From positions 10,230,001 through 10,294,000 of the forward strand of contig CP053154.1 of NCBI GenBank assembly GCA_014607495.2: DNA of 64,000 nucleotides, written 5' to 3'. Of the stretch, positions 45,813 to 57,812 are shown piece after piece. Every line of letters starts with the position of its first letter. Position 1 is the stretch's first letter. This DNA is from Carposina sasakii. Its lineage: Eukaryota; Arthropoda; Insecta; Lepidoptera; Carposinidae. The position numbers were made by a program, and so were the translations under genes. The notes under the pieces are model-generated. The model ran no database searches. It saw nothing but the letters and a program-made list of their open reading frames with translations, and was not told where the DNA came from.

Positions 45813-46420
45813 ATAGGGTTATCCATCCAGTTCCTTACTATCCTGAGAAGGTCTTTACTATCTTTATACATAAATTAACCAGTTAGAGCCACCCATAGAG
45901 CTTTCAGTGCCCGACAGACACATATCCGATAATTGACTCGTTCACCCCCCTCCGCCTCCCCCTTAACCTTCCATAAATATTTCCCGATCAAATTATGCGT
46001 TCTAAAAAAATGCCACGAGCCCAATTCTTGGAACTAAGACCCAGGGCGGTTGCACTCAAAGATGACGAGCGGGACGGATGCATGTGCGCCTGCGCCTGCG
46101 CAAGTGGGATGCATGCTCAATGGAATGAGGTTCAGCATGGTCCGGGCCGAGTGTGAGAGTTACATGGAATGGATTTATTTATTGATCTTCTCTGTTCCGT
46201 TATTTTATTATGATGCGTCAATAAATAAATAAATGTGCCTTTGTCTTAGACTAAATTTACATAGACGGCGGCGTTATTAGAACTAGAGATTGAGACCGCC
46301 TAAAGTAAATTAAAAACCTAATACTAAATCGCAAAAACCTATCAATATTCTTTTTAGGGATTGAAGAGGTGTTTTTACATATTTTGATACTTAGATATTT
46401 ATTATATAAACAACTGTCAC
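45813..46420. other. No gene recognised
   Basis: Contains a pyrimidine-rich stretch near 45945 (CCCCCCTCCGCCTCCCCC) that may be a relic of the TTAG-type MITE. Nothing else is recognised. Confidence 0.3.
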
Positions 46421-46655
46421 CTCACACTGGCCACATCTGTCGTAGAACCGATGGACGGTGGAGTAAACGGGTTCTCGAATGGAGACCGCGCCTCGGCAAG
46501 CGTAGCGTTGGGCGCCCTCCGGCCAGATGGACCGATGACTTAAAAAGGACGGCTGGTAGTGACTGGATGGCAAAAACGGGAGATCAAGCCATGTGGCGTA
46601 CACTGGGGGAGGCCTACGTCCAGCAGTGGACTGCAATAGGCTGACGATGATGATT
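46421..46655 (+). mobile_element. RTE-type LINE C-terminus and tail
   Basis: One clean frame reads GHICRRTDGRWSKRVLEWRP, LGKRSVGRPPARWTDDLKR, then MAKTGDQAMW and GEAYVQQWTAIG before the stop, followed by a GATGATGAT tail. This is the intact C-terminal end of an RTE-like LINE, strongly 5'-truncated. Confidence 0.9.
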
Positions 46656-49600
46656 TATTATATTGGTATTCTATCGATTTATGTATGAAAAGGATGAGCA
46701 CACGCTTATATAGAGGTCGAAAGTCCGTTATAAGTATTAAGTACTGACAAAATCGGAGTCTTCATACACTTCTAAACGCATCGTCTATGTTCTGTTAGTC
46801 TGAGGTCTTTATCTACTGAAATATTTAATCTTATCGAAGTCCGGCTCTACGGAGATCGTAAATTTTTGATAGCGCCCTAAAAGTGTAAGATTTACATTGA
46901 GCAACACTGTCCATTAACAGGTTTTTCTCTAAGCAATTTACGCGTTATGAAAAATTCTGATTGCCAAGTTAGCCATTTGCCATTCAATTCACACTTGCTT
47001 CACATATTCAATTGCCTACAATGAAATACGATCCTAGGCCAGAGCATTGCCCTTCCGATTAAGATGGTGAGAAACACAATAAAAGCAATTCTATTTACGC
47101 GCACTCTGGAGAGAGCGCTAATTGTTCCCGTTACACGGAGAACGAATATAGTGGAATTGTGATAATCAATATACATAGTTATTCCACAGAAACAAATTGG
47201 CCAGCATTTGTCTCCAACAATAATCTATCCTTCTATCCATCAGCTGGTACTATTTTCCGTCAAAAACGTTGAGACCTAGATCTTTGTAGATGCTCCATGG
47301 CCCGTTCCGACTGGGCGACATGTTTCACGCATTACGCATCGTCGCCGCTAGTAATCACGGTCACACAGTACGCTGTACCATAATGTACCACGCCCACTGT
47401 ACCGTACGGTGTACCTGTGACCGTGTTGTGACCGTATTTTCAAGTCATGGCCAAGTCATGAGATTTTGCATGTGCGGGTAGTTTGCTTAACGCAGATAGA
47501 TATGCCAGCCAAGATGCCAATGCATAATGTACTTAGATATGCGTTACAAGTATGTGCACTTAGGTATATTATTATGCTGTCACACCCGTCACCTTGGCAA
47601 ATTAGATTCACCTAAATAGGTATTAGTGACATAGTAGTAACTCTTAGCTAATTGGGCACTGTAGATCATCACTAGGTCATATTGGATTCTAAGGATCAAT
47701 TAAAATGACCACGTTCTACAACAGTCACAAGTACGGACAACGAACGGATTGAATATGATCACAGTATGCGACGGTGTGTGGACCTTAACTATATCGATTT
47801 CGACAACGGTCAGCGGCTGCTTGTGCGTGACTAAAAATTATGCTTATGCTAAACAGTTAGGAAACTCACGAAATTCATAAGACACATGTGTGTAAAGCTC
47901 TATCAACTTTCACAATTACGCATCATGTAAACTCAATAAGGAGAATCCTGTTTTAAAATTCACAAATATCGATTTTTGCTCTCTAGTTGTGCTTTAGAGT
48001 CAATCCCAAATTATCCTAATGTCCACGTTATTTCGACTGTTCGACATGCGACTATATTTTAATTATAGTAATTATTTAGTTATTCATCTTTTAATAAAGC
48101 AGTCTGATAGTCATGTCAAGTGGATCTATATTTTGCATTATAATAAGTTTTCCTTTCCAATTGCGATTTTTATGCATTTGGATCTATTTACTGCCTATCT
48201 CATTCAACTTTTATTACATTATTGAATTATCTCGGTACAAACAATAAACATGTCGGCTTTCACATCTGATTTGATAAATCAATAAGGCTACAACAATTTA
48301 GTGGGTGGTTAAACGCGCCGAACTAGGAGCAATCAATTTCCAAAGGAGGCGCAAAGTGCGTCGACGAATGAGCATTCCACCGGCTCGGCTAATGGGGGAT
48401 AGAATAGTATGGACGTGACTTTAGACAATTATTTAATATGAGATTCAATTAAAGAGGAAACTAATAATTCGTAAAATACTTATTTGACATAACAAGCGAA
48501 TCGAATGAGGTTTTGCGTACCTATTATAAATGTTGCTATTAATTTTTTATTGTACCTAGTATATGTTAATATTTAAGTTTATCCGTGTACATACAGTATC
48601 TACTAAACTAAATAGGCAAGTATATATATATATGTGTGTATATTATAAAAACCCTAACGAATTTGCTATTTTAATTAAGAAACATTACTGCTCCTGCTGA
48701 AAGATTTAAGTAATTACATTATTATATTCATTTGAAAATTCATTGTAGCTGTGTGCGCAACAGATGTCGACACAAACCTCAATTACCGTGAAACGGGACT
48801 GTATGTGCCGTTGTACTGCAAGTAAGTACATCTAGTATTTCCAGTCTACTGCAGCGCTAATTCTCGTAGATGCAATTACTGCCCTCTGAATGAGAATGAC
48901 AAAAAAGGATATTCCTTAATTGTTTAAAGAACACTCTTAATCAAGGTGTCAAGCAAGGCAGAGCTTTTGTAAAAACAAAGGATGAAACTGAACCTACCAG
49001 GTTCATGTTTAATCTAATATAGAGCCCATCTTTGTGTTGTAACATATAACCCGTTACTTATCGATGTGCATTATCAACGATAGCCAGTTTATCAACACTA
49101 AAAGTTGTATAATACTCGACAATAAAATGCCAACTCATAGACGCATCTATATTATGCGGGCGCATTGTTTTTTCTGTGATATTTAACCGCTGTTTATGTA
49201 GAGACAATGTATCTATTGCGTTGAAAATTTTGGGAATTTCTTTTTTTCCCTAGTTTTGGGCCGTGAGAATGGATCGCGTGCAGTCGACACATTTCATTAC
49301 GTAAACAGTATTAGGGGTGTTTGTGGGCTGACATCAATACCGGCCTAATAACAGAGCGCTTCTCAGGGATCATTCACAAACCTCATACATGTTTACCATT
49401 CAGGATATTTACGTTGAGTTGCTGTAGTCGCTTTCGCCGTGTCGCGCCAGATATAAACATTCACAGGGTTCACAGGAATGTAGAGCACCGGAAAGTGAGA
49501 GCGCTTTATTTAATTTTGTTGTCAGTTCCCAGGAATGGTATCTAATCAGAGATTTACACCATTACGATTGCGGCTGCATGTCCTACCTAGCTCTCTCACG

Positions 49601-51327
49601 GGTTTCCCGGCCAAATTAAATATTTATTAAAATAGAAGAACTACTTCCTTAGATAAGGCGCTTCTCACGGCTCTTGGTGTCCGGACGCCTGTTGCTTGTG
49701 ACAGGTTTGTTTAATTCAATCAGTAGGTAGCAAAATATCAGTAGTTATGTATCATACAAAATATTATAATAATTATATTACTTTATACTTGCAATGAATT
49801 TGACACGTTCAATATAAATAAGAAGTAAAGTAAGTATATATTTATTGTATTTTCAATAACCTGTGTCTAAGTACTTGTCGTAGCTAAAAGCTAATCGTAA
49901 TGTGCAGCGCAGCAGTAAAGTTATTCATTAGTTAAGAACCCTTATGGTAACTCTTTTTTTGATGTTTTATTCGTTAGCATCTATTTGTATCTCATAAGAT
50001 AAGTCAATTAACCTATCACTATTTAATTTCGATATAGGTATTCTTCTAAAAGTGAAACAAATTTAAAAAAAAATCAAGTTTGTACCTCATTGATCTAAAA
50101 CGTCTTTATCGATTATCACCTTCGACTATCGTTTGGTCACTGTCTTAGATGTCGTGTAAGTTAAGGGTGGTCGGCGCACGCCGCAGCTATGCGCACTGTC
50201 AACAAACAGACTCTGCGCACACAGTTTTTTGTGCGCGCTTATGTCAGACCGCCCAAGCCACGACACCCGAAATATTTGTCCCCAATCCCAAACACTTGCA
50301 GACAATCGGTTATTGTCTGACTTTAGTGTTATAGGTCATACCGACGACAATTAGTTACGCATGCTGCGTGCGTGCAAATTATGCTATATACATTAGTATA
50401 ATTTAGTGCAGTTTATAGTGCAATTGTACAAATAATGTAGTCTGTACACTAAAATTTACTCTGGTGAGATAATTTATCGGCATATTATATGTGTGTGTGG
50501 TGCTCGATTAATCTAGTTGAATCATAAATATTTAATCACCTCTACCTTTTTTAAATTCAATCAGTATTTCAATTACCCTTCGTAGACTCATCTCATTACC
50601 TGAAGCTTCGTGCTTGAGACAGCATCCATTTATAATAATAAAGAATATAACGAATGATAAGACGTTACATTCCTTTGAATGGGCGATCTACATCAAGCTA
50701 ATACCTTACCTGTCAAACCCTTCCAAATAAATTAGTCGCGTCTAATGCTAAGCAGCGTTCGGTACCAAAATAAACTAAATAACGGCGCAATCCATTAATT
50801 GACTGGACCCGCTGCTGAGCGAAAAAAACTATCAGATAAAGCGGGTAAGTGTTTACGCTTTCTCACGAACCCGACCAGCCCTCGGTGCGGTGGCGCCTCG
50901 CTGATTGATAGTAGTTCCGAACTTCGCGCCTTCTGTCCCACAGACTAATTCCCATCTTACCGAATCCACCTAAAGTGTACATTCAAATATGCGTCAAGGA
51001 TCAGTATAAATCTCAAACGCGCTGCGACGGCGCAGACGAACTTAGAACTTGTTGCGCCGAGCGAAGGTTCAGAGACGTGTGATGAGGTGGATAACGAAGG
51101 CCCATTCAAGGAATTATGCACCCTCATAGCGTGTACCTGTCCGCGGCCACCACCAAAGGGGGCGACAAAAAATATTATGTTAATTCCTAATATCGGAACA
51201 TTATTCATAGTTTCCATAATAGCTTTGTTATCATTATTTGGTAACATTCTCTCTGTAATTGCCGGGCGGGGCGGGTTGCCGGTTGCATTCTAATGGTAAT
51301 GTTAAATGTGTTCTTGTTTTATACTGA
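46656..51327. other. Long gene-free stretch
   Basis: No exon, RNA gene or known repeat is recognised. An imperfect hairpin lies at 47353-47428. GC-richer islands lie at 47280-47500, 49320-49560, 50150-50300 and 50770-51290. A 68-codon frame near 51087 contains a hydrophobic segment but has no ATG or supported splice sites. Confidence 0.35.
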
Positions 51328-51745
51328 ACTAGCGGCCGCCCACGACTTCGCCCGCGTAAGAGTGCATTACTCCCGTGCGAATCCGGGGCGAGTCCCTAGT
51401 TATACATTATAAACCTTTCTCGTGAATCACCCTATTTATTTTTAAAAAAAACCGCATCAAAATCCGTTCCCTAGATTGAAAGATCTAAGCATACATAGGG
51501 ACGGAGAGACAGCGGCAAGCGACTTTGTTTTATAATAAGTACTAGTGGACGCCCGCGACTCCTCCGTCCGCGTCGAAATTATCCGGGATGAAAACATTTT
51601 CCCGGGATAAAAAGTAGCCTATATGTTAAGTGGAACCTGTCACTATATATTCCTGAAAACTGCATCGAAATCGGTCCAGCCGTTTCTGAGATTAGCGTGC
51701 ACTAACATCGATCCGTTACAATTTTGTTATATCTATAGTAAGATG
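51328..51745 (+). repeat. Two interspersed repeats side by side
   Basis: 51328-51540 belongs to the ACTAGCGG group (GCCGCCCACGACTTCGCCCG). 51541-51745 is a GTGGACGCCCGCGACT copy with GTAGCCTATATGTTAAGTGG, GAAATCGGTCCAGCCGTTTC and a tail CCGTTACAATTTTGTTATAT. The junction has no spacer. Confidence 0.8.
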
Positions 51746-52067
51746 TAGTGAGTGATGAGTGCGTATTGGTAGGTATGTCGAAGGTATATTGTAGGTAGGT
51801 ATAGCACGCCGTATTACAAAACGGTTAGGAATTTTTAATAGGTTTTGAAGGCAGATAATTTGGATTCTAGCACTTTCTATGCTTAATTAATTAGGTTATG
51901 TTAGAACTGTTCAAATAACAACGCTAGAAGTAGAAATTTTTTCTTTCATAATATTCAAAATACCTAGCCATAAATGCTTTTAAAAGGAATTTGTGAGTTA
52001 CATTGGTATGCAATTTAAATTTTCTTCTATTAGCAGACAGAATTTGTCTATCAAATCTTTTTACATA

Positions 52068-52320
52068 TATTAGGCCTATCGAAAATTAGTGGCACGAAAC
52101 TAGGTAGGTAAAAAGAAACAACTTTCACTATGGGGCCAACTCCGAAATATTTAAAAAAATCAGCTGTTCCATACATTTCAGTGCAGTAATTATTCGAGAT
52201 TGTATGGAACAGCTGTTTTTATTTCAATTTTTCGGAGTTAGTCCCATAGTAAAAGTTGATTCTTTTTACCTACCTAGTTTAGTGTCAAAAGATAATTACT
52301 AATTTTGGATAGACCTTATA
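52068..52320. mobile_element. Large palindromic foldback element
   Basis: Arms 52068-52174 and 52202-52320 are imperfect inverted repeats. Paired landmarks are GGCCTATCGAAAATTAG with CTAATTTTGGATAGACC, AACTAGGTAGGTAAAAAG with CTTTTTACCTACCTAGTTT-type sequence, and CAGCTGTTCCATAC with GTATGGAACAGCTG. It differs in sequence from the other palindromic family. No coding capacity. Confidence 0.9.
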
Positions 52321-52337
52321 CACCGTATGTGCATAGT

Positions 52338-52420
52338 ATGTGTTTCCGAAATCCCACAGCAACGTTTAGTTTAGTGGGGACAGATGTAAATGATCATCAG
52401 TGACAAGTTTTTTATAAAGT
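52338..52420 (+). repeat. SINE-like repeat fragment, GCAGGATCG family
   Basis: ATCCCACAGCAACGTTTAG, GGGGACAGATGTAAATGATC and AGTGACAAGTTT match the middle of the copies at 9133 and 45490. Confidence 0.5.
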
Positions 52421-54059
52421 TCGTATAATTGTATTAATCGCATTTAATCAACATAACAACATTCTAACAACCAGCCAATGCAAATGTGTTTCAGTGCCTT
52501 CCGTCCCGCGTCCGCCGCTGTAAAGTCATTCATCCTCAATGACATTGGCGCGGTCTGTTATTGTCGCAAGTTTAATGAGCTGAAAATTTTATAATATGAT
52601 TAATAAAGTTTTAAACTCCATATTTATAATCTGCTTTGAGAAGCAACTTGGATTATTCTGTAATGATTTGGTGTTTTACAATAATGTTGGTTGTTCAAGT
52701 AATGCATTTGAATACCTACCTATTGCACTCAAATTTAGGTGTTTCGAGAGATTCTGATATTGACAAAAAATGAAACACATAAACCAGGCTGTAGGGATGA
52801 ACATGTAGATTTCTACATTTTTAATTATATATTCTAGAAAAGCTCAATAGAGATACCAAGAAGTTAGAGTGGCATTTTGGTGAAGGTTGTTCCGAGGTTG
52901 TCGGAGGTAACGAGGCATACGGCGAGCCAGGCGGCCCGAGACCGTTCTGTAATCCCATAGGCGGTGTCGGCTTACGGCGCCTCTCGCCGCAATTATCATA
53001 TTCCACCTAAACACATAATATTGTGCACGCAATTTTAAAAATAACTCGCGTCCGGCCGACCTCAATCGGACCTGATTTATAGCAGGGCGCCGCCGACCGC
53101 CGATCGCCCGCGAAAGATTGCATTCTCCACACAAACAGCCATAAGTGCTCCTCGATACCGTAAATGTTACCTTCGAGCCCTGTTTTTTGACGCTTCGTTT
53201 TTTTCAGCCGGCTATAAGCCTTCAAAGACTGGCCGCACCTAATTGGTGGATGGAATTTATTACGCATTGAATGGCTTGCCTAATTACTGAGTGTAACACT
53301 TAACAACTCGGAAGTACCTAATCACTAATCACTACAGTAATCACTCCATGGATCATAATTCCGTTGCAGCTATCATTCAGTACGCTAGCAAAGTGCACGA
53401 GTATTATGAATCAAATGCATGAATGAACGAGCACCTGGGTCACGTGTCAGCGTTCTCACGCCATAATGTTGCTTTGGCTGAAGCTACATTTTTTATAGTT
53501 TGTCTGTCGCGTGTGGTGCATGTGCGACCCCCGCGATGAGGCTTGGGGCGCCATGTTCGCTAATTATTTCATCGTGGATCAAACGGTTCCAATCTACTAA
53601 TCATATGACGTCATAGACAGATACGCAGGATAAAAAAAAATTGCACGTCTTGAATTTTATTCCTTACGCTCTTACACGCCAGCACGCGATTTATTGATCT
53701 TGTAAAGTAGTAATATAGCTCTGTCGGTGGTATATACCGGGAATAAATCGTGTGATGGCAATAACCCCGTGTACCTTTCAATTCAGATCTATCAGACAGC
53801 TGAAAGACTCCAAGTAATTCAATGACATCGCAAAAAACTAATCGTTCGAGTGTGACACTCGATGACACAGACTGTCTCTAACCGAATCTAATAGACGTAT
53901 TCGTAATATAATAGCAATTTGGATTTGTACATTATACGAACTAATAGTATATGTAATAGTATTCCGTGCTAATGTGTGTGCAAATTGTTCATGTCAATAG
54001 CCTTACGTCCATTAATGCCAACTTAATAGAGCTGAGGTTTTCTTTCCGTTTCATCAGCT
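52421..54059. other. No gene recognised; GC-rich island at 52840-53290
   Basis: The island is distinctly GC-richer than its flanks and repeat-free, with several TAATT-type motifs (CCTAATTGGTGG, CTAATTACTGAG). Overlapping open frames on the minus strand show no family features. It is a possible conserved non-coding element, by inference only. Confidence 0.35.
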
Positions 54060-56110
54060 TTAGAAACGTTTGTCACGACTTGGGGCCCCAGCAGCCATCC
54101 TACCTACACGTCTGCGCCGGATCAGCTTGTAACAAAAAAAGGCCGGGGATTTAATAATCGAAGAAACACTTGCTCCATCCAATAATCTCACGATCTCTTA
54201 ACTTAACAGTTAGACGACGAACGAGCAGACGTCTACAGTTTTTATCGATAAAACAATAATAAAATAATTAACATAAAGTTACAGTTTCATGTGAATGCTC
54301 TAACCTACAGTAAATAGTTAGATATTGGAGAACATAATAAGATCTAATAGTAAGATTGGTTATATCAGATGTGGCGGGAATAAATCCACTGTTGGACATA
54401 GGCCTCCCCCAACAACCTCCATTCCGACCGGTCGGAAGCAGCCTGATCCAACCGACGCCCGCAACCTTGGCCAGGTCATCCGTCCACCTCGCGGGTGGCC
54501 TTCCCACGCTGCGCTTGCCAATACGTGGTATCCACTCTAGAACTTTCCGACTCCATCGGCCATCAGTTCTTCGAGCTATGTGCCTGCCCATTGCCACTTC
54601 AGCTTGCTGGACCGTTCAGCTATGTCGGTGATCAGCTGAATTTCTGATTCGATCACGCTCCCCAAGTAATATCATAGTTGACCACGTCTCGGCACCAGGT
54701 CATCACCGGCAACGCACTGAACATCGTTCTTGGAGTAGTGAACGCTGCCCAGCCGAGTTGGATTCGCCGAGTTACCTCCTTCTCAAATGACTTACCTAGT
54801 TTGACCGTCTGTGTAAACATACTCTCAACAACTTCAACATCGAGCTCCCAAGTACAGGAGTACATGGACGTTCGACATTATCTTCGTCTTGTCCATGTTC
54901 ATCTTCAGGCCCACCTGTTGGGAGACTCGATTTAGGCCATCGAGCATAGATCCTTCAGCGATTCTGCCATGACCAATGTCGTCTGCGGAAGGTGAGTGAT
55001 GTATTCGCCATTGATATTGATAGTCCTTTCCATTCGAGAAGCTAATAGTCTTCCACTATTGGTGAAGAGCTTCGGAGAAATAATAGCTCAGTTCCGTGCG
55101 TACATGTGGTGTGCAAATATGCTGGAGAGACCGCAACACTGCCCATGTCTCGATCGAATCAAAGGCCTTCTCATAGTCCACGAACGCTAGGCATAGTGGC
55201 CGATTATACTCTTCCGTTTTTTGTATGATCTGCCGTAGCGTGTGGATATGATATGGTACTAAACCCTTCGGAAACCGGCTTGTTCGGGAGGCTGGAAGTC
55301 ATCAAACCTGCGAGCAAGCGATTCGTGATTACTTGAGAACAACTTGTAGACATGGCTCAGAAGCGAGATGGGTCTATAGTTTTCAGCAAGGCTTTATCGC
55401 CTTGTTTAAAGAACAGCACCACCACATCCAGCTTTAGAAACGACCTTCAGTGTCCACTTAGACTCTGTTGGGCCGGCGCAAGGGCAGTCCATCCTACCTA
55501 CAGCTTGGCTCTTGGGTCTTTGCCTAATCTAACAGGTTTAGCGCCGGATCCCAGCTTAGACGCTAACAAAAAAAAGCGAACACGCCTTGGGATTTAATAA
55601 TCAGAGACTTGGAGAATTGAGCTGCCGATAAATCAGAGGACTGCAGAGACACTTGCTCCATTTCTACCAATTTAATCAGTTTCTCACGATCTCTTAACTT
55701 AACAGTTAGACGACGGATGAGGGTCGAGCAGACGTCTACAGTTTTTATCACGATTGAAAACAATATAATGGGAAGCCAATTTCCTATGATTAATCATAAA
55801 GAGTTACAGCCTCTGGCCCCTGGGGTTCCTGTGTGAATGCTCTAACCTACAGTAAATAGTTAGATATTGATGACCTTCAACGAGTACCTTTTTGATACTC
55901 TGAGTATCAGGTATGCTACCCTGCTCGATACTCGTGATGGATTCGATGTTGTTTACGAACTTGTGGACGATAAACCCAACACCACCCTGGGACTTATGAT
56001 CATTGTAAAATTTCAATGTTCGGACCTTATCATATCCCACCGAGCTCATCGAGCTTTGTGTCCTCCTTCAGCGTGCGCGCATTGTACGTGTACCCAGCCT
56101 ATGTCCATTT
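54060..56110 (-). mobile_element. Decayed RTE-type LINE remnants, inverted
   Basis: On the minus strand, broken frames give an endonuclease-like piece (FYNDHKSQGGVGFIVHKFVN, 55870-56040). Reverse-transcriptase pieces follow: AFVDYEKAFDSIETWA near 55160, MNMDKTK near 54890, RRIQLGWAAF near 54760. The C-terminus GRHIARRTDGRWSRKVLEW with GKRSVGRPPARWTDD lies near 54480-54600. Order is right for one old RTE-like LINE. A segment at 54060-54330 repeats, in the same orientation, much of 55480-55875. Confidence 0.85.
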
Positions 56111-56201
56111 GAAGCATTAGTCGTCGTACAGTTGGAACCCGCCCGGGGATTCTTAGCACCCCTGGTTCCGGCACTTGACCGGCGCCTGTCGGATTATATA
56201 T

Positions 56202-56600
56202 TATACAGGATGATTTTTGGTCGTCAACGTTCCCGAAAACTACGGAATCTCCTCATTATCACGATCATTTTTCTCCATGGAAGCATACCTGGGAAGTGTC
56301 TGGTTTCCAAAATATTTGGGTCCAAAGTTGAGTAAATAGACTGCGTTTTTCTGCATAAATGCACATTGACGCGTATGGCAAGATTTTTTGACGAGAAATA
56401 ATTAATATCTGTCTATGAAAAAACTAGCGTAAACACTGGACACTATAAATTTCGCCCGATCAAGTAATAAAAAAAAACAAAAAAATTTACATCATTTCCC
56501 AGCATTTCTTTTGACACAAACTACTTTATTTGATGTATAGAGTACGTACCCTTCGTTACACCGTTAACAGCGATAGCAACGAAAAAACATTCTGTATATA
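56202..56600 (+). mobile_element. MITE, ACAGGATG family, copy 3
   Basis: The ends are TATACAGGATGATTTTTGG and an inverted AACATTCTGTATA, with the same core as the copies at 6461 and 23353. It follows directly on the decayed RTE region. Confidence 0.85.
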
Positions 56601-57589
56601 AAATATATTAGTATCTCGACATAACTTCTAAAATTTTGCAGTTTTATTGGATAAACATTATTAAGTAATGTATGTATACATTCCCATAATTTAAAACAAT
56701 TTAATGATTGCCATTAGAACGTCTCCACAAAATTATCATGAGACGTCGACAGGCAAATCAAAGTGGTGAGGCCGCGCCTTCGGGCAAATCGTGCCCAAAA
56801 TTATCCTCAACACCCTGTAGCGCCTTATAATGATAACTATTTATCATACGAAATATGTCTTATTTTTTATTTTTATATAGGTATGTCATCCATCATTGCG
56901 CACATTTTAGATGATTTCATTTTAAGATTCTGTTGCACCTAGAAAAGCGTAGATGACCTTCTAATCCGCTTGCATGAAGAAATTAATAAAGAAATTATGA
57001 ATAATTTTAGGAATGTAGTAGATTTTTCAAACAACAATATTTTTTTCATTATTTAGTTATTATTCTTTTAGCGCAATGGTTTCATAGGCAATATACTGTA
57101 AAGGCGATAATGGCTGGTTCTCAGATAATCAAGATGAAAACACTAATTAAATACGTCTTATTAACAATTTATCTCATAATTAAGTAGCCAATTTCAACAA
57201 GTTGATAATTTACAAATTAATAACGGCTGTTGGTTTTATTTATTTTGTTAAGTTAATAATAACTAACCTACCTGCTACTTATCGACTATTAATTATACTA
57301 ATGGCCCATTTTTTCAATGGTGAGATATGTCTATTTGAAGGATTTAAAGTCAGCATCTAAATTCTTCAGTTAAAACATCTACCTATACACTTATAAATGA
57401 AATGAGTGTATACTACATATAACCACTAGGTACGTGACGTGATTTGTAGTAGGACAGGCACAACATAACAATTTTACAGGCGATAGCAAAGTTCGCAAAG
57501 TTATCGAACATTTCCCTCAATAGAAAGAAATATTTAGCGAACGATTAGACCTCATCATGTCATTTAAGTAGTAACTTACCGCATGGTCC
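56601..57589. other. No gene recognised
   Basis: AT-rich sequence without recognisable exons or repeats. Confidence 0.4.
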
Positions 57590-57812
57590 CAGCAGAGTAG
57601 AGTTTGACCACCCCATGCCTGCCCGTGGGTATCGTACGAGGCGATTAAGGGTTTCCGAGAGATGGGCATAGTCCAAAAATTAGACTGCGGTCACCAACCT
57701 GCCTGCTCAGCGTGGTGACTATGGGCAAAAACCCCCCTATGGCAGTAGCCTTGTGACGTGCCCTGGAGGAGGCCTACGTCCAACAGTGGACTGGAATAGG
57801 CTGAAGAAGATA
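57590..57812 (+). repeat. Composite SINE-like repeat with RTE tail
   Basis: CCATGCCTGCCCGTGGGTAT, GCGATTAAGGG and ACCAACCTGCCTGCTCAGCG, then GTGGTGACTATGGGCAAAA, form a recurrent lepidopteran module. It ends in the RTE-like 3' sequence GGAGGCCTACGTCCAACAGT with GGACTGGAATAGGCTG. A shared LINE tail is typical for a SINE that uses LINE machinery, which is inference. Confidence 0.65.

Noticed and set aside
51087..51293. Small membrane protein with a hydrophobic segment
   Set aside because: No ATG start, stops directly upstream, no supporting splice sites or recognisable family.
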